Source: Methylobacterium sp. GXS13
GTDB taxonomy: Bacteria > Pseudomonadota > Alphaproteobacteria > Rhizobiales > Beijerinckiaceae
DNA length: 64,000 nucleotides
Assembly: GCF_001455965.1 (NCBI RefSeq)
Contig: NZ_LKKO01000069.1
Location: forward strand, 62,001-126,000
Direction of reading: 5' to 3'
The notes beneath the pieces were generated by a model. It made no database searches and had not been told where the DNA came from. It saw nothing but the letters and a program-made list of their open reading frames with translations. Both the position numbers and the translations under genes were made by a program. This document shows positions 63,150 through 64,000 of this stretch, in pieces (position 1 is the first letter of the stretch; each line of letters begins with the position of its first letter).

Positions 63150-64000
63150 ATGGCGACCGGCGTCCAAGTGGCGGGAACGGACATGATCGGTGCGCGTGCG
63201 TCCGCAACGCTGACCGCGGAGGTGTACTCCGATCTCGCGGCGGTCGAGGCGCTGTGGCGGCGGCTCGAATCCGATCCGGCCAGCCTGCACACGCCCTATC
63301 AGCGGTTCGACTGGGTCGGCGCCTATCTCCGGGCGACCGGCACGGAGGCGGATGCCCGGATCGTCGTCCTGCGGGATGCGGAGGGTCGCGCCCGGATTCT
63401 GCTGCCGCTGGTGCTGTCGCGGATCCTCGGGCTCACCGTGGCGCGGGTCGTGGGCGATACGCATGCGAATTATCACATGCCGCTCTTCGCCACCCGGGAT
63501 GCGGCCGCGATCTCGCCGGGCGAAGTCACCGCCGCCCTGATCCGCGCCGGCCGGCCGGCCGGTATCGATGTCTACGCGCTGCAGCATCAGCCCCTCATGT
63601 GGGAGGGCGCGGCCAACCCACTTTCCGATGCGGGCGAGCCCGAAGCCAGCGATGCCTACGGACTGATGCTCGGTCCCGATTCCGAAGCGACGGTGCGGCG
63701 GGTGTTCAGCGCCGACGCCCGCAAGAAGCTGCGCTCGAAGGAGAAGCGCCTGATCGAGGCCAAGGGCGCCCTGGCGTATCGCCGGGCTGAGACACCCGAG
63801 GACGCAGCGCGGTATCTGACGGCGTTCTTCGACCACAAGGCGGTCCGGTTCGCCGGGATGGGCGTCCCCGACCCCTATGCCGCCGAGCCGATCCGCCGGT
63901 TTCTGACCGCGGCGGCATCCGGCGCCGATCCGGCGGTCGAGATCCACGCGCTGTGCCTTGCCGAAAGCGGTCGCGTCCTCGCCACCTTCGGGGGGGCCGT
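63150..64000 (+). CDS. GNAT-fold (CelD/BioF2-like) acyltransferase, partial at right edge
   Basis: 283 residues are visible before the window ends. RLESDPASLHTPYQRFDWVGAYL and ARKKLRSKEKRLIEAKGALAYRRAETPEDAARYL are typical of the cellulose-biosynthesis CelD/BioF2-like acetyltransferases linked to exopolysaccharide genes. The ATG at 63150 follows a GGGAG site; ATG at 63183 is an alternative. Adjacent, divergent from the polysaccharide deacetylase. The C-terminus is outside the window. Confidence 0.82.
   Translation, partial: MATGVQVAGTDMIGARASATLTAEVYSDLAAVEALWRRLESDPASLHTPYQRFDWVGAYLRATGTEADARIVVLRDAEGRARILLPLVLSRILGLTVARVVGDTHANYHMPLFATRDAAAISPGEVTAALIRAGRPAGIDVYALQHQPLMWEGAANPLSDAGEPEASDAYGLMLGPDSEATVRRVFSADARKKLRSKEKRLIEAKGALAYRRAETPEDAARYLTAFFDHKAVRFAGMGVPDPYAAEPIRRFLTAAASGADPAVEIHALCLAESGRVLATFGGA

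Overview
The window is high-GC alphaproteobacterial chromosome, most likely a Methylobacterium or Methylorubrum. Supporting signs are an oxalate/formyl-CoA locus, a methylofuran/tetrahydromethanopterin (H4MPT)-type operon beside an MxaD-like protein and PQQ-associated proteins, a formate/nitrite channel, propionyl-CoA carboxylase, and the Rhizobiales-style erpA-dgt-argS-SPOR-nagZ-tatABC block. I see no transposase, integrase, phage gene, CRISPR array, rRNA or convincing tRNA; the window reads as core chromosome with a few accessory insertions.

Layout. 1-5.4 kb: oxalate locus (partial GntR regulator, OxlT-type antiporter, class II aldolase, stand-alone formyltransferase, formyl-CoA:oxalate CoA-transferase). 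5.8-7 kb: two unknown genes. 7.2-13.2 kb: TetR regulator and an RND pump with two membrane-fusion proteins, ended by tandem hairpins. 13.3-16.6 kb: small exported protein, pterin carbinolamine dehydratase, and a nitrate/sulfonate-type ABC importer. 16.7-25.6 kb: large exported protein, erpA, dgt, a Gly/Tyr-rich exported protein under a striking hairpin, argS, SPOR protein, nagZ. 25.8-27.5 kb: tatABC. 27.7-34.4 kb: tyrS and anmK (divergent), catalase-like protein, orphan McrB-type DNA-binding domain, aroC, ribB with a decayed ribA half. 34.4-37.5 kb: LysE exporter, HDAC-family deacetylase, L,D-transpeptidase, unknown gene. 37.6-42.9 kb: pccA, two coupled micro-membrane proteins, cyclotransferase-like protein, FNT channel, acylphosphatase, DUF599 and DUF3253 genes. 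42.9-48 kb: a minus-strand series ydcF-like, rraA-like, GST, epmB, epmA, divergent from efp. 48.2-54.7 kb: membrane and small proteins, tandem cold-shock protein, DUF192, dienelactone hydrolase, response regulator, alpha/beta-hydrolase fold protein. 54.7-61.8 kb: minus-strand C1-cofactor operon (DUF2380-like, mfnB, amino-acid-kinase-like, DHPS-related, DUF447, MxaD-like, YVTN propeller) and a divergent PQQ-associated binding protein. 61.8-64 kb: polysaccharide deacetylase and the start of a GNAT-type protein.

How the genes work together. The left end imports oxalate and activates it through formyl-CoA; the formyltransferase may link formyl-CoA to folate or formate. The right-hand operon builds methylofuran/H4MPT-type C1 carriers and carries periplasmic accessories of PQQ dehydrogenases, and the FNT channel can move formate. 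EpmA and EpmB beta-lysylate the neighbouring EF-P. Most start codons chosen here rest on ribosome-binding sites, signal peptides or 4-base stop/start overlaps; family names come from recognised motifs, not from a database search.
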